Origin: Apibacter raozihei
GTDB lineage: Bacteria; Bacteroidota; Bacteroidia; Flavobacteriales; Weeksellaceae
Length of the DNA: 64,000 nt
Direction of reading: 5' to 3'
Assembly: GCF_004014855.1 (NCBI RefSeq)
Contig: NZ_CP034930.1
Span: forward strand, 3,229,049 to 3,293,048
Shown here: one piece after another, positions 39,187 to 48,221 of the stretch
Layout of the letters: the number at the start of each line of letters is the position of its first letter
How positions within the stretch are numbered: position 1 is the first letter of the stretch
Position numbers and translations under genes: made by a program
Notes under the pieces: generated by a model
What the model saw: the letters and a program-made list of their open reading frames with translations, nothing else
Database searches by the model: none
Told to the model about the DNA's origin: nothing

Positions 39187-40410
39187 TCAATAGTTTATAA
39201 TTTGACCCTTATTTACTTCTAATGTCCAATAGCAATTTCCAGCAGTATGCTCAACAAAAGTATTATTTTTAGTATTATAATTTAGAGTGGAAAAAATAAA
39301 ATTTCTTCTATATTTAACTTGATAAATCATATCATCTCCAGACTTAAAAGGAAGCTTTGCATCAATTCTATATTTTTTACCTGCCAATTCTAATCCTAAA
39401 TTTGCTTCCCAAAATCTGCCAGATCCTTGATCTTCTTCAACTAACATAAATGCTAAATCTATATCATTAGGTTGTGAATCTGATACCATAACGGCATTAA
39501 CATCTGTCCATCTCTTTTTGGAAATATCCTTTCTACTTCTTGTAATTCTTACTCTACTAATATTCGGATTCACATTCCTTAAATCATCAACAGTATTTAT
39601 TTTAAATTGATCTACTGCACCTATGTGAATGACAAATTCAGATCCTCCATTAGCCCAATCATCATATTGCTTGCTAGCCATAAATTTTCCTATTTTAATC
39701 GAATATATTGGATCACCAACTTTTTCAATTTCGTATAAATTTGTATTAATCTTATTTATTGCTTTTTTTGATGAAAATAAGACGTTATCTTTATTTATAA
39801 ATTTATTATTAGAAAAATCAGGTATTTCTTCGTAAGGCAATGTATTTAAATTAATTACAATTACAGGATTTCTTTTTGCATATTCCTCATCAACAAATAA
39901 AGTATCTGTTTTTATAGTTCCTTCGGGTAGTATAATACTTTTAAATGCTGTATGTATATTTTTGTTATCATCAGCGAAAGTAATAACAGGGATAGTTTTT
40001 TGATCCCAGTCTTCTGAATATGGCCAGTATATCTGAATATTTGAATTAGTAAGCTTATCTAAAATATTATTTCTTGATAAAGACAAACTATTAGTAAGCT
40101 TTTGTTTTAATGAAGAGTTCGTTGTATTGATAATTTTATTATTTTGATTAAAATTTAATATTTCTCTAAAATAATAGCATTCATCTAAACCATATTCTAA
40201 TGACTGGGATATTGATTGATGAATTTCTTTGTAATCTTCTAAATCTAAATTTAAATTTGAAAGTAGTACAGCTACTTCTTCTAACATTTTTTTATCGGTA
40301 GATAAATTAATATTATTACTGGTTCCCAAATTTGAATCCGTCTGGTTGAAATCTTCATTACAAGCAACGAAAATTGTAGCTAGTAATAAAACAAAATAAA
40401 TTTTTTTCAT
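39187..40410 (-). CDS. Lipoprotein of unknown function (possibly DUF3103)
   Basis: A 407-residue exported lipoprotein. The signal peptide MKKIYFVLLLATIFVAC places the lipid-modified Cys at residue 17, followed by a low-complexity Asn/Thr/Ser linker. A helical region (residues 40-115) is followed by a beta-rich part with IQIYWPYSEDWDQKTIPVIT and NPVIVINLNTLPYE, and then ITRSRKDISKKRWTDVNAVM with LAFMLVEEDQGSGRFWEA, which look like a calcium- or membrane-binding beta sandwich. The IYWPYSEDWD region reminds me of DUF3103, but I am not certain. It is a single gene on the minus strand. Confidence 0.75.
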   Translation of the reverse strand: MKKIYFVLLLATIFVACNEDFNQTDSNLGTSNNINLSTDKKMLEEVAVLLSNLNLDLEDYKEIHQSISQSLEYGLDECYYFREILNFNQNNKIINTTNSSLKQKLTNSLSLSRNNILDKLTNSNIQIYWPYSEDWDQKTIPVITFADDNKNIHTAFKSIILPEGTIKTDTLFVDEEYAKRNPVIVINLNTLPYEEIPDFSNNKFINKDNVLFSSKKAINKINTNLYEIEKVGDPIYSIKIGKFMASKQYDDWANGGSEFVIHIGAVDQFKINTVDDLRNVNPNISRVRITRSRKDISKKRWTDVNAVMVSDSQPNDIDLAFMLVEEDQGSGRFWEANLGLELAGKKYRIDAKLPFKSGDDMIYQVKYRRNFIFSTLNYNTKNNTFVEHTAGNCYWTLEVNKGQIINY

Positions 40411-40544
40411 ATTTTCTCATATTTAACTACAGCTAAAATAAGATAAAAATAAATTACAAAAAAAATAAAATAAAGGTTAAAAAATTAGAATATGTGAAAA
40501 ATTAACAAATATTATATTAAAATAATTATTTTTATATAACTAAT

Positions 40545-41219
40545 TTAATTTTCATATATTTTCCAATCTTTAAAAAACCCTTCAGTTCCAATATCCACAA
40601 AAAAACCAATGCCTCCTTTTTGTTTATCACCTAGTTTCAAATCATTTACAATAAGCGAAGGTTCTTCCTGGTTATTGATATATAATTTTGCTTTATCTCC
40701 TTTTACTTCAATTTGCAACTGAATCCATTCATTAAGCCCCATATCAGCATACGATTCATACTTTTCAGGAGACTCATTTCTTAAACGCTGATATTTGTAA
40801 TCCGGATAGGCAAAGTATTGTATGCTATGATTCCTGCGTATCTGGTCATCTGCTCTGCCATTGGTGGGGCGAATATAAATGCATTCAAATTGTGAATAAT
40901 CCTTAGCTATTCTAAAAGCTATTCCAATAAATCCTCTTGAATACTCAGGAGCATCATTCAAAAGCTTGCTCAAAACCTTTACCTCTATAGTTCCATTTTT
41001 AAAATTGACATCATTTAAAAGACCAAAGGTTGCTTCATCTACTTCTTTTATTTTAGAATCTTTAACAATTCTCACTATTTTTTCATCTGTCATATTTTCT
41101 TCCGAAACAAAAGTATTCACAGCCGTAATTTTATAATTTTTTTCTTCTGTGACTTGTGAGTAAAGATTGAATGTTATTAAAAACAAACTACTTATCAGAT
41201 AACATTTTATACTTTTCAC
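40545..41219 (-). CDS. Secreted LamG/DUF1080-like jelly-roll protein
   Basis: A 224-residue periplasmic or outer-surface protein with a Sec signal peptide (MKSIKCYLISSLFLITFNLYSQ). The mature part is a single concanavalin A-like beta sandwich: FGLLNDVNFKNGTIEVKVL, RGFIGIAFRIAKDYSQFECI, YIRPTNGRADDQIRRNHS, LNEWIQLQIEVKGDKAKLYI and GGIGFFVDIGTEGFFKDWKI. This resembles DUF1080 and LamG carbohydrate-binding modules. No catalytic pair is obvious, so sugar binding is more likely than hydrolysis. It lies 39 bases after the NADP oxidoreductase gene on the same strand and may be cotranscribed. Confidence 0.8.
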   Translation of the reverse strand: MKSIKCYLISSLFLITFNLYSQVTEEKNYKITAVNTFVSEENMTDEKIVRIVKDSKIKEVDEATFGLLNDVNFKNGTIEVKVLSKLLNDAPEYSRGFIGIAFRIAKDYSQFECIYIRPTNGRADDQIRRNHSIQYFAYPDYKYQRLRNESPEKYESYADMGLNEWIQLQIEVKGDKAKLYINNQEEPSLIVNDLKLGDKQKGGIGFFVDIGTEGFFKDWKIYEN

Positions 41220-41258
41220 TGGTTTTAATTTTAAAATGATTTGAACTTTTATATTTAA

Positions 41259-41906
41259 TTATTGTATGTATTTGAAAGTACTGTTCCAATTGTCTGAAAA
41301 AATTCCCTGAGCAATATAGAACTGTCCCATATATTCTAAAGCTCTTGATGATTCTATTTTACCAGAATTATAAAAATTCCAGCCAAACTTTATTACTATT
41401 TCTGCTATAATTTTTTTAGAGTTTTCATCATTCCCTGAAATAAATACGGTTCCCTGTTCACTAAATTTGGGTTTGTACATTAAATGAGCACCTACGGTGT
41501 TCATGGCTTTAACAACGTAAGTATAAGGAAGCTGTTTCTGAACTTTTTCAGCTATTGATTCCTCAGAATTAGTAATAAGCTTTATTACCCCATTTACAGG
41601 AGCTTCACCAGACAATGCATTAGTTATGTCCCAAAGTATTTTTTCTTTAAATTTAGAAATCCCTATGGTTTCAATTACTTCTAATAAACTGGCTCCCGGA
41701 ACTGATAAAATAATAATATCTGCAAATTCTACTGCGTTATCATACGTTGTTATATCTATACTTGAATTAATGTTTTTAAGTATATCTATATTTCCGTTTT
41801 CTTTATTAACGTTTCGAGTACCAATTTTAATTTCATAATTTTCAGAAATTAGTCCTTTTACTAATGCCTGAGCTACATTTCCTGTTCCGATAATTGCTAT
41901 TTTCAT
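41259..41906 (-). CDS. NADPH-dependent oxidoreductase, F420-dependent NADP reductase-like
   Basis: About 215 residues. The Rossmann fold begins at once with MKIAIIGTGNVAQALVKGL, with Asn in GTGNVA and a basic residue after strand 2 (IGTRNVNKENG) that suggests NADP. IILSVPGASLLEVIE, ILWDITNALSGEAPVNGV and VVKAMNTVGAHLMYKPKF match the YadF/F420 NADP oxidoreductase family (Pfam F420_oxidored), members of which are not tied to F420 in bacteria. ATG 41906 is chosen over an upstream TTG. The gene diverges from an HxlR regulator across a 207-base gap with promoters both ways, so control by that regulator is likely. Confidence 0.8.
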   Translation of the reverse strand: MKIAIIGTGNVAQALVKGLISENYEIKIGTRNVNKENGNIDILKNINSSIDITTYDNAVEFADIIILSVPGASLLEVIETIGISKFKEKILWDITNALSGEAPVNGVIKLITNSEESIAEKVQKQLPYTYVVKAMNTVGAHLMYKPKFSEQGTVFISGNDENSKKIIAEIVIKFGWNFYNSGKIESSRALEYMGQFYIAQGIFSDNWNSTFKYIQ

Positions 41907-41933
41907 TTTTTTTATTTTTATTGATTTCTGAAG

Positions 41934-41964
41934 CAAAACTACTCTTGAATCTATTTATATACAA
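41934..41964 (-). promoter_or_regulatory. Promoter of the NADP oxidoreductase gene
   Basis: On the minus strand TTG at 41964-41962 and TAGTTTTG at 41941-41934 are 20 bases apart. The -7 box ends 27 bases before the ATG at 41906. Confidence 0.6.
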
Positions 41965-41965
41965 G

Positions 41966-41986
41966 TAGGTTACTAACGAACACCTA
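41966..41986. promoter_or_regulatory. Possible HxlR operator
   Basis: TAGGT (41966-41970) and ACCTA (41982-41986) form a dyad separated by 11 bases, directly upstream of the oxidoreductase -33 element. Half-site symmetry suits an HxlR-family dimer. Short and unconfirmed. Confidence 0.35.
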
Positions 41987-42094
41987 TAGTTAGAATTATT
42001 AATAATCAAACACTTAAAAATTTTATTTTAACAAATTTTTAACTTTTATTCATACCTTAATAAAAGAATGTTACTTTCAATTAGAGAGTTATTG

Positions 42095-42102
42095 TATATT
42101 TG
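42095..42102 (+). promoter_or_regulatory. -7 element of the HxlR regulator gene
   Basis: TATATTTG, an exact TAnnTTTG match, 11 bases before the ATG at 42114, giving a leader of only a few bases. The -33 region is weak (TTTC at 42075-42078). Confidence 0.55.
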
Positions 42103-42113
42103 TTAAAAAAAAT

Positions 42114-42449
42114 ATGAAAACCCTGAATTTAGAATATCCGACTTGCCCGGTTAGAAATGTATTAAGCCGGTTTAGCGATAAATGGTCTTTATTAGTATTA
42201 TCGGTATTGTCTTCAGAAAGTAAACTTCGGTATGGGGAAATCAATAAAAAAATTCCTGATATTTCTCAAAAAATGCTGACTCATACGCTCAAGAATCTTG
42301 AAGAATATAATCTTGTAAATAGAAAATCTTATCCGGAAATTCCTCCAAAAGTTGAGTATTCATTAACCGAAACCGGTAAAAGTTTACTCCCTGCTATACA
42401 AATGCTTATTGATTGGGCTTCAACACATTTTAATGAGGTAAACAGTTAA
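42114..42449 (+). CDS. HxlR-family winged-helix transcriptional regulator
   Basis: A 111-residue MarR/HxlR-type regulator. Seen are the family start EYPTCPVRNVLSRFSDKWSL with its conserved Cys and Trp (the Cys can sense oxidants or electrophiles in studied members), the recognition part KLRYGEINKKIPDISQKMLT with HTLKNLEEYNLVNRKSY, and the wing VEYSLTETGKSLLP. It acts as a dimer on DNA. It faces the NADP oxidoreductase gene, a common arrangement in which an HxlR protein controls a divergent reductase. A candidate operator is at 41966-41986. Confidence 0.92.
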   Translation: MKTLNLEYPTCPVRNVLSRFSDKWSLLVLSVLSSESKLRYGEINKKIPDISQKMLTHTLKNLEEYNLVNRKSYPEIPPKVEYSLTETGKSLLPAIQMLIDWASTHFNEVNS

Positions 42450-42623
42450 TAATAATATCCTTAAGGCAACTGATTTAATATTTGTAAATATTACGTAAGA
42501 AATTTTTATACTATTTTAGTAATATGTAAGGCATTTCTTTGAACCTCCATAACCTGATACCGACTGTTTTGAAAAAAATACAATTTAAATTATTTAATTT
42601 CGTTTTAACTAAAAAATCTATTC

Positions 42624-43262
42624 ATGAACAAACTATTATTTTTATCCGTATTACTTTTTACATTAACCAGTTGTGCTTCAAACTTTACTGAAAGTTTTAC
42701 CAGTGGAAATGTAAAAAAAATTTCCAGTCAAAATTCTCATCAATATTCCGGAGGCTATAAAATTTTTGCATCTCGTGAATATGATTCAAACGGAAGTTCG
42801 ACAATTCTTACCGGAAATTCAAATAAACATGGTATTTATAAATTTTTACAAAGTGACATTCCAACAATTAAGAATATAAAAGATATAGAAAGATATGTCA
42901 GAGGGTTTAAAAAAGACTCACTGACCAGTAACTGGAATGACAATGACTGGGTCAATGTTTTATTTGAAGGAAATACTGTTTTCTTTGAGTTAAAAAAAGG
43001 GAATCAAACAGTAAAAACATTTAATGCTACAGGAAAATATAAAAATGGATTTTTTGTTTTTCCACGAGAAAAAAACTGTATTGATCTATCTAAAATTTCA
43101 AATGGCTGTGTAATAAGCAATAAAAGAATAGGTATTACACATGATGGGCAATTGCTGGTTCAGGAAACTAAAAAATATGAAGTACCCGCTTTAAAATCTT
43201 CAACAGTTGTTGATTTCCTGAAAAACGGAACAGAAAGTGTTTATAGCTATCAAAATAAATAA
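42624..43262 (+). CDS. Lipoprotein of unknown function
   Basis: A 212-residue exported lipoprotein with the signal MNKLLFLSVLLFTLTSC and lipobox LTSC. The mature protein is beta-rich: SGGYKIFASREYDSNGSSTI, WNDNDWVNVLFEGNTVFFEL and YKNGFFVFPREKNCIDLSK. A pair of Cys residues (NCIDLSKISNGC) could form a disulfide. I recognise no family. It is a single gene between the HxlR regulator and a long empty gap. Confidence 0.75.
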   Translation: MNKLLFLSVLLFTLTSCASNFTESFTSGNVKKISSQNSHQYSGGYKIFASREYDSNGSSTILTGNSNKHGIYKFLQSDIPTIKNIKDIERYVRGFKKDSLTSNWNDNDWVNVLFEGNTVFFELKKGNQTVKTFNATGKYKNGFFVFPREKNCIDLSKISNGCVISNKRIGITHDGQLLVQETKKYEVPALKSSTVVDFLKNGTESVYSYQNK

Positions 43263-43605
43263 TTTGCATATAAAGCCACCTACTCAAGATTAGTGAAAAA
43301 TTTAATATACATTAAACTTTTTGCAAATAATATAAGTTTTATCTTATGTTTAACATTCTATTAGGCAAATATGAATTAATTTTGAGTTAAATTTTATTTA
43401 AAGATTTAAATTTTTCACTGTTAATAATACTTAGTCAATAATAAAAGTTAAATATTTTATCTCATCATGAATTCCTTACTTACTAGCTCAAATAAGATGT
43501 ATAATAAGGAATTTGGAATGCTATATATTAAATCAAACAAAACCTACTTAAATCTAGCAATTTTATCAACTATTAAATTAATCAACACAACACACGCTTA
43601 TATAA
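43263..43605 (+). other. Intergenic gap with one inverted repeat
   Basis: 343 AT-rich bases with no credible gene. AATTCCTTA at 43470-43478 is repeated inverted at 43505-43513 (TAAGGAATT), a hairpin with a 26-base loop or two half-sites about 95 bases before the next gene. No standard promoter box or T-tailed terminator was seen. Confidence 0.4.
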
Positions 43606-45435
43606 ATGAATAAAAATTTTCATACATTTCACATTCCGGTTATGGGAATTTCATATACAATAGATACTCCGGTAAAGGTTGCCAGATTTGGTATATCTTC
43701 TGTCATATCTATTGTTCAGGACAATCTTATAGAACGCATGAGGGAATATTATTATAAAAAAAATAATAATACTTACCACCCTATAGAAACATCGGATCCG
43801 GATTACCGTTCCAAACGTATTACAGATTATTTAAATCTGTTGAACCAAATGGTACAAAATCAAATTGATAAATTGAAAAACTCATCTTTTGAGCCTGGTT
43901 CTGATTTAATTCTTTATTTTGAAATGCTACCGGAAGATAATTTTTTGAAGAAACTGTATAAAAAAATGAAGGATATTCATGACAGTTATGAAAAAAAGAA
44001 ACTTCAGCAGGAACTTAAAGAACAAATTCAAGCAGGAAGTATCGATGTTAATATCATGACAAAAGTTGACAATAATCAATACTTGAGAGACGGATCTGTT
44101 GTTGAGGACGGTTCAGATGCAATTACAGCTTTAAAAGGATATTCTGAAAGTAATCTGGAAAATTCATCTGTCATATTTTCGGCAGGAATGAATCCCCGTT
44201 TATTCAATTATCTTGAAAACCTGTCTGCATTCACAGATATGAAAAACGGTAATTTCACCAAAAAGATAATCATTAAAGTCAGTGATTACCGATCAGCTAT
44301 GATTCAGGGTAAATACCTTGCAAAAAAAGGATTATGGGTTTCTGAATTCAGAATTGAATCAGGTTTAAATTGTGGTGGACACGCATTTGCAAGCCAAGGG
44401 TACATGCTGGGGCCTATACTGGAAGAATTTAAAGAGAAACGAGTTTCACTTACCGAAGAATTATTTTCCATTTACAGCAAAGCTTTGTCTTTAAAAGAAA
44501 AATTTGTACCGGAAACAGCACCGGAAGTTAGAATTACAGTTCAGGGAGGTATTGGTACCCATGAAGAGAATGAACTGTTACATAATTATTATAAGGTAGA
44601 TGCTACCGGATGGGGTAGTCCGTTTCTACTGGTTCCAGAGGCTGTAAGCATTGACGATGAAACATTGGAAGCATTATCCCGCTCCACTGAAAAGGATATA
44701 TATTTAAGTAAAAACTCTCCTTTGGGAGTTCCATTTAATTATCTTAAAAATATTTCCGGTGAAAAAGAAAAATACAGTCTGGCTGAAGGAGGAAAACCAG
44801 GAAGTCCTTGTACTGAAAAACTTCTTAAATCGGATACTGAATTTACCAAAAGACCTATTTGTACAGCTTCGGTATCTTATATCCGACAAAAAATCAAGCA
44901 AATAAGTAAAATGGATATAACTCAGGAAGAACGTCGTAAAAAAATTGCAGCGGTTCTTACTAAAGAATGTTTGTGTGCTGGTTTAAGTAATGCTGCTCTG
45001 CGCAAATATGATCTATCTCCCGTTACTAAAGAAATACTGGGTGTTACTATATGTCCCGGACCAAATATTGCTTATTTTGACAAAATTGTTTCACTTAAAG
45101 AAATGGTTGATCATATTTACGGGCGTACAAATATTTTAAAACCCGGATATAGACCGCATATGTTCATTAAAGAATTACACATTTATGTCAAGTATTTAAA
45201 AGAACAGTTTTCTGAAGTTGTTGATTATACAGATAAGAAAATTGCTAACTATTACGAAGTATTTTGTCAGAATATGCAAAATGCAGTGGAATATTATCAG
45301 TCTAAAGTAAATTCAATTTTAACTAAAGAAGAAAGCAAAAGCGAGTTTGTATCTGAGCTTAAAAGCATTGAAAATGAAATTAACAAAGTATTACAAAGCG
45401 TTAAATTTTCTTTTCAAAAGCAATTGGTAAGCTAA
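43606..45435 (+). CDS. Conserved-looking protein of unknown function, TIM-barrel flavoenzyme-like centre
   Basis: A 609-residue soluble protein without signal or membrane segments; I cannot name its family. The start HIPVMGISYTIDTPVKVARF is followed by a helical part. The centre, ESGLNCGGHAF (251-261) and VRITVQGGIGTHEEN (308-322) then VDATGWGSPFLLVPEAVSID, has the spacing of GGH and GGI(G) phosphate/flavin loops in nitronate monooxygenase-like TIM barrels. The C-terminal third has conserved-looking cysteines: Cys402 (GSPC), Cys419 (RPICTASVSY), Cys455 and Cys457 (ECLCAGLSNAAL), and Cys483 (TICPGPNIAYF), which could hold an iron-sulfur cluster or metal. It is monocistronic and ends at a good terminator. 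An FMN/FeS oxidoreductase is a possibility, not a conclusion. Confidence 0.7.
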   Translation: MNKNFHTFHIPVMGISYTIDTPVKVARFGISSVISIVQDNLIERMREYYYKKNNNTYHPIETSDPDYRSKRITDYLNLLNQMVQNQIDKLKNSSFEPGSDLILYFEMLPEDNFLKKLYKKMKDIHDSYEKKKLQQELKEQIQAGSIDVNIMTKVDNNQYLRDGSVVEDGSDAITALKGYSESNLENSSVIFSAGMNPRLFNYLENLSAFTDMKNGNFTKKIIIKVSDYRSAMIQGKYLAKKGLWVSEFRIESGLNCGGHAFASQGYMLGPILEEFKEKRVSLTEELFSIYSKALSLKEKFVPETAPEVRITVQGGIGTHEENELLHNYYKVDATGWGSPFLLVPEAVSIDDETLEALSRSTEKDIYLSKNSPLGVPFNYLKNISGEKEKYSLAEGGKPGSPCTEKLLKSDTEFTKRPICTASVSYIRQKIKQISKMDITQEERRKKIAAVLTKECLCAGLSNAALRKYDLSPVTKEILGVTICPGPNIAYFDKIVSLKEMVDHIYGRTNILKPGYRPHMFIKELHIYVKYLKEQFSEVVDYTDKKIANYYEVFCQNMQNAVEYYQSKVNSILTKEESKSEFVSELKSIENEINKVLQSVKFSFQKQLVS

Positions 45436-45460
45436 TCTTTACTACAAAATAATCATATAT

Positions 45461-45495
45461 AAAATTCCATAATTTTTTTATGGAATTTTGTTTTT
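45461..45495 (+). terminator. Rho-independent terminator of the 609-residue protein gene
   Basis: AAAATTCCATAA (45461-45472) pairs with TTATGGAATTTT (45478-45489) around a T5 loop and is followed by a T run to 45495. Confidence 0.85.
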
Positions 45496-45844
45496 ATTAA
45501 CCTATCATAAAAGACTAGATAAGTTCTTATTTACAATATTAAAAGAAAATTAAAATTGCCGTTTTTTGAAAATATTGTGATATATGTAATAAAAATATTA
45601 TAAATTCTTATTTGAAAATCACATTCTGAATTTCCAATAACGATACAATCTATCTTAGAAAACAAAAATACAAGGTATAGTTATAATCGATTAATAAAGA
45701 ATAGTTTCTATCTATACGATAACTCGCATGGTTCAAGGTTTAAAAATTTAATGCAGCAATATGTAAGTATTTTTAATATTTATCATAGATGCATGTTTCT
45801 CAATAATTAAAACAGATATTTACTATGGAGATTGAATAATATAA
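45496..45844 (+). other. AT-rich gap between convergent genes, nothing recognised
   Basis: About 350 bases between a terminator and the stop of the FUSC gene. Neither strand shows a coding frame of note, a hairpin with a T tail or a direct repeat. Confidence 0.4.
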
Positions 45845-46903
45845 TTAACTTTTATTAATTATTCCGGAAATCTTCATATAGAAAAGACTTAGGGTCATTA
45901 CCAATAATGCAGATATTCCCCCTATAGCTGTTGCCAGTATCCGGTTTACAGCTACCAGTTTCTCAGGAGTCCCATTAATAGCAAACATTAAAACAGCTGA
46001 AATTGTTATAAAAGTTGTTAATATTGCATAAGACTGATTAGCCATGGCATAACATAAATATAACGAAATAATTATTTCAGCAGCCATTACGTATTTTGAA
46101 GAATCAATTAAGACCAAACCCGTAGCAATCATAATTCCGGCAAATGTCCCGATCAATCTGTTTTTTACACGCTGAAAGGTATTGACAAAGTCTGGTTTTA
46201 AAATTAATACAGCAGTCATGGTTGCCCAGTAATAATATTCAACTTTAAAAAGATAAATAAAAACAAAGCATAAAAAAACAGTTAAAAATGCGTAAACCGC
46301 CGCCGCACTGAATCGTATTTTTTTGTCTATATTTTGATGTATGTTTTTTAAAATTCTTAATATATTTTTAGGCTTCATTATATTTCTATGAAATGATAAT
46401 TTACGTAAAAGAAAAATGATACACAAACATTGAAACAAACCGCCGATTAATATAAAAAAAGCTCTTTGCGTTGCTGCATGCATATCCCCGGCATAATAAC
46501 CGGCTACGAAGAATGCTATCGCCCATTGTATAACTATCCACCACGCATTTTGATCTATTAAAGCAACCAAGGCACACAAACTTGCAAACATCATACTTCC
46601 TAAAATATATAAAGGAAAAAAATGTCCTGTAAGAGAACCTATCCAGGCACATATACTCATACCTATAACTGCTATGAACATAGGGGCTAAAGGGTATTTC
46701 AGAATTTTTTTGTTTGCTCCATATCCTGCTGTAACCGCACCTCCTGCTGCAATACTAGTGTATATTATAGAATCAAAATAAAGCCCAACTGCATAAATAA
46801 TGATAATTCCAGGTAGAGAGTATAAAGCTATCATAAGATCCTTTTTTGTCTCTTCACTTAAAGTCAGGACTTTCTTTATTTTATTAATGAAATTTAGTAT
46901 CAT
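45845..46903 (-). CDS. FUSC-family inner-membrane protein
   Basis: A 352-residue membrane protein with two blocks of hydrophobic helices (residues 20-165 and 200-345) separated by a short cytoplasmic basic stretch (RKLSFHRNIMKPKNILRILK). The second block carries the FUSC signature YYWATMTAVLILKPDFVNTF with RVKNRLIGTFAG, as in YccS, YhcK and aromatic acid exporters. Members are thought to export aromatic acids or act on envelope stress, but few are characterised. The large C-terminal cytoplasmic domain of YccS is absent. It diverges from the ogt gene. Confidence 0.85.
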   Translation of the reverse strand: MILNFINKIKKVLTLSEETKKDLMIALYSLPGIIIIYAVGLYFDSIIYTSIAAGGAVTAGYGANKKILKYPLAPMFIAVIGMSICAWIGSLTGHFFPLYILGSMMFASLCALVALIDQNAWWIVIQWAIAFFVAGYYAGDMHAATQRAFFILIGGLFQCLCIIFLLRKLSFHRNIMKPKNILRILKNIHQNIDKKIRFSAAAVYAFLTVFLCFVFIYLFKVEYYYWATMTAVLILKPDFVNTFQRVKNRLIGTFAGIMIATGLVLIDSSKYVMAAEIIISLYLCYAMANQSYAILTTFITISAVLMFAINGTPEKLVAVNRILATAIGGISALLVMTLSLFYMKISGIINKS

Positions 46904-47046
46904 CTTAACATATCGAAAAATCAGTTATATTTTAATAAGAAACAAAAATACTAATAGAAGAAAATCTTTTTGCATTTTTAATCAATTAATATTTATATAA
47001 ATGGTAATTTTACTTATTACATTTCTTTAAATGTTTATATGAACTT

Positions 47047-47571
47047 ATGAATATTATTAATATACAACATTTTAATAGTACTTTCGGAGAACTAGTTATA
47101 GGATCTTTTAATAATCAATTATGTTTATGCGATTGGAGATATAGAAAAAGACGGGAATCTATTGATTTACGGATTAAAAAATTTTTGAAAGCTGAGTATA
47201 AAGAAGATAGTTCTCAAATTATAGAAGCAACTATACAACAGCTCGTAGAGTACAGTAATAAAGAAAGAACATCTTTTGAACTCCCCCTTTTATTATGTGG
47301 CACCGATTTTCAAAAGTCAGTTTGGGAAGAACTCAACAAAGTAGCATATGGTAAAACAGAAACCTACCTGGGTCTTGCTAAAAAAATGAAAAATGAAAAG
47401 GGGATACGTGCTATAGCTTCTGCTAACGGAGCAAATGCTATATCCATTATAATACCCTGCCATAGAATTATAGGTTCTAATCGGGAACTGATAGGTTATG
47501 CCGGAGGTTTGCCTATAAAAAAACAACTGTTAGCCCATGAAAGTCCTACCTTACAGACCTCCCTGTTTTAA
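47047..47571 (+). CDS. ogt: Methylated-DNA--protein-cysteine methyltransferase
   Basis: A 174-residue suicide DNA repair protein that takes the methyl group from O6-methylguanine. The acceptor Cys138 is in the signature IIPCHRIIGSNRELIGYAGG (135-154). FQKSVWEELNKVAYGKTETY holds the helix and Tyr that flip the base, and RAIASANGANAISI is the recognition-helix region with Arg and Asn. The N-terminal ribonuclease-like domain is short. Its last 4 bases overlap the end of the convergent CDP-alcohol phosphotransferase gene at 47568. Confidence 0.92.
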   Translation: MNIINIQHFNSTFGELVIGSFNNQLCLCDWRYRKRRESIDLRIKKFLKAEYKEDSSQIIEATIQQLVEYSNKERTSFELPLLLCGTDFQKSVWEELNKVAYGKTETYLGLAKKMKNEKGIRAIASANGANAISIIIPCHRIIGSNRELIGYAGGLPIKKQLLAHESPTLQTSLF

Positions 47572-48167
47572 TTAAACCAATGATTTTTTTTAAACGGAAT
47601 GTTTTTTCTGACTAAATATGCGTGATAAAAACTAGGTATGTCGTGGGCCCAATGAGGAAGTATTAAAAGTATTAAAATAACGTCTGCGTAAGATATGTAT
47701 CCTATCAAAATTGAGTTATCCATAAAAAATCCTCCGTAATTAAACCCTATAATCGAGGTAAATGCTACTACTAAACTTAATCCCCACAATTTGGCAGTAT
47801 AAGAGTGAGTACTTGCTTCTTTTTTAAAACGAAGAAAACTTACTAAATAGCATATTATTTCCAAAATAAACAGGAAAATAATTGGTACGCTGTTATTTTT
47901 TATTATTTCCGGGCTGATTATCCATGATGATATTCCTATAGATAACCAGAAAAAAAGATCTACTAAACTATCCAATCTTCTTAACTTTTCAGTAGCTATT
48001 CCTAACCGCCTTGCAATAATTCCATCAAATATATCAGATAATAATCCTAAATACATAAGTATTACGATAAATATTCTTATTGAATTACCTCCCAAATAAG
48101 ACATGGAAATAACAATGGGTATTAACAATATTCTGAAAAAAATAAGCGTTATGGGAATACGATGCAT
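47568..48167 (-). CDS. CDP-alcohol phosphatidyltransferase family protein
   Basis: A 199-residue integral membrane enzyme that would join a CDP-linked lipid to an alcohol. The family motif DxxDGxxAR(x8)G(x3)D(x3)D is visible at residues 45-70: Asp45, Asp48, Gly49, Ala52, Arg53, Asp66 and Asp70 are in place, but the second Gly is Leu62 (TEKLRRLDSLVD). The four metal-binding Asp residues are therefore kept. Five to six hydrophobic segments follow the family layout. The alcohol (glycerol phosphate, inositol or other) cannot be read from the sequence. It converges with ogt with a 4-base overlap. Confidence 0.85.
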   Translation of the reverse strand: MHRIPITLIFFRILLIPIVISMSYLGGNSIRIFIVILMYLGLLSDIFDGIIARRLGIATEKLRRLDSLVDLFFWLSIGISSWIISPEIIKNNSVPIIFLFILEIICYLVSFLRFKKEASTHSYTAKLWGLSLVVAFTSIIGFNYGGFFMDNSILIGYISYADVILILLILPHWAHDIPSFYHAYLVRKNIPFKKNHWFN

Positions 48168-48221
48168 ATTAAAATTATTTATCCAACCGATTTCAATTGT
48201 AAAAATCGTTTCTATTCTATG

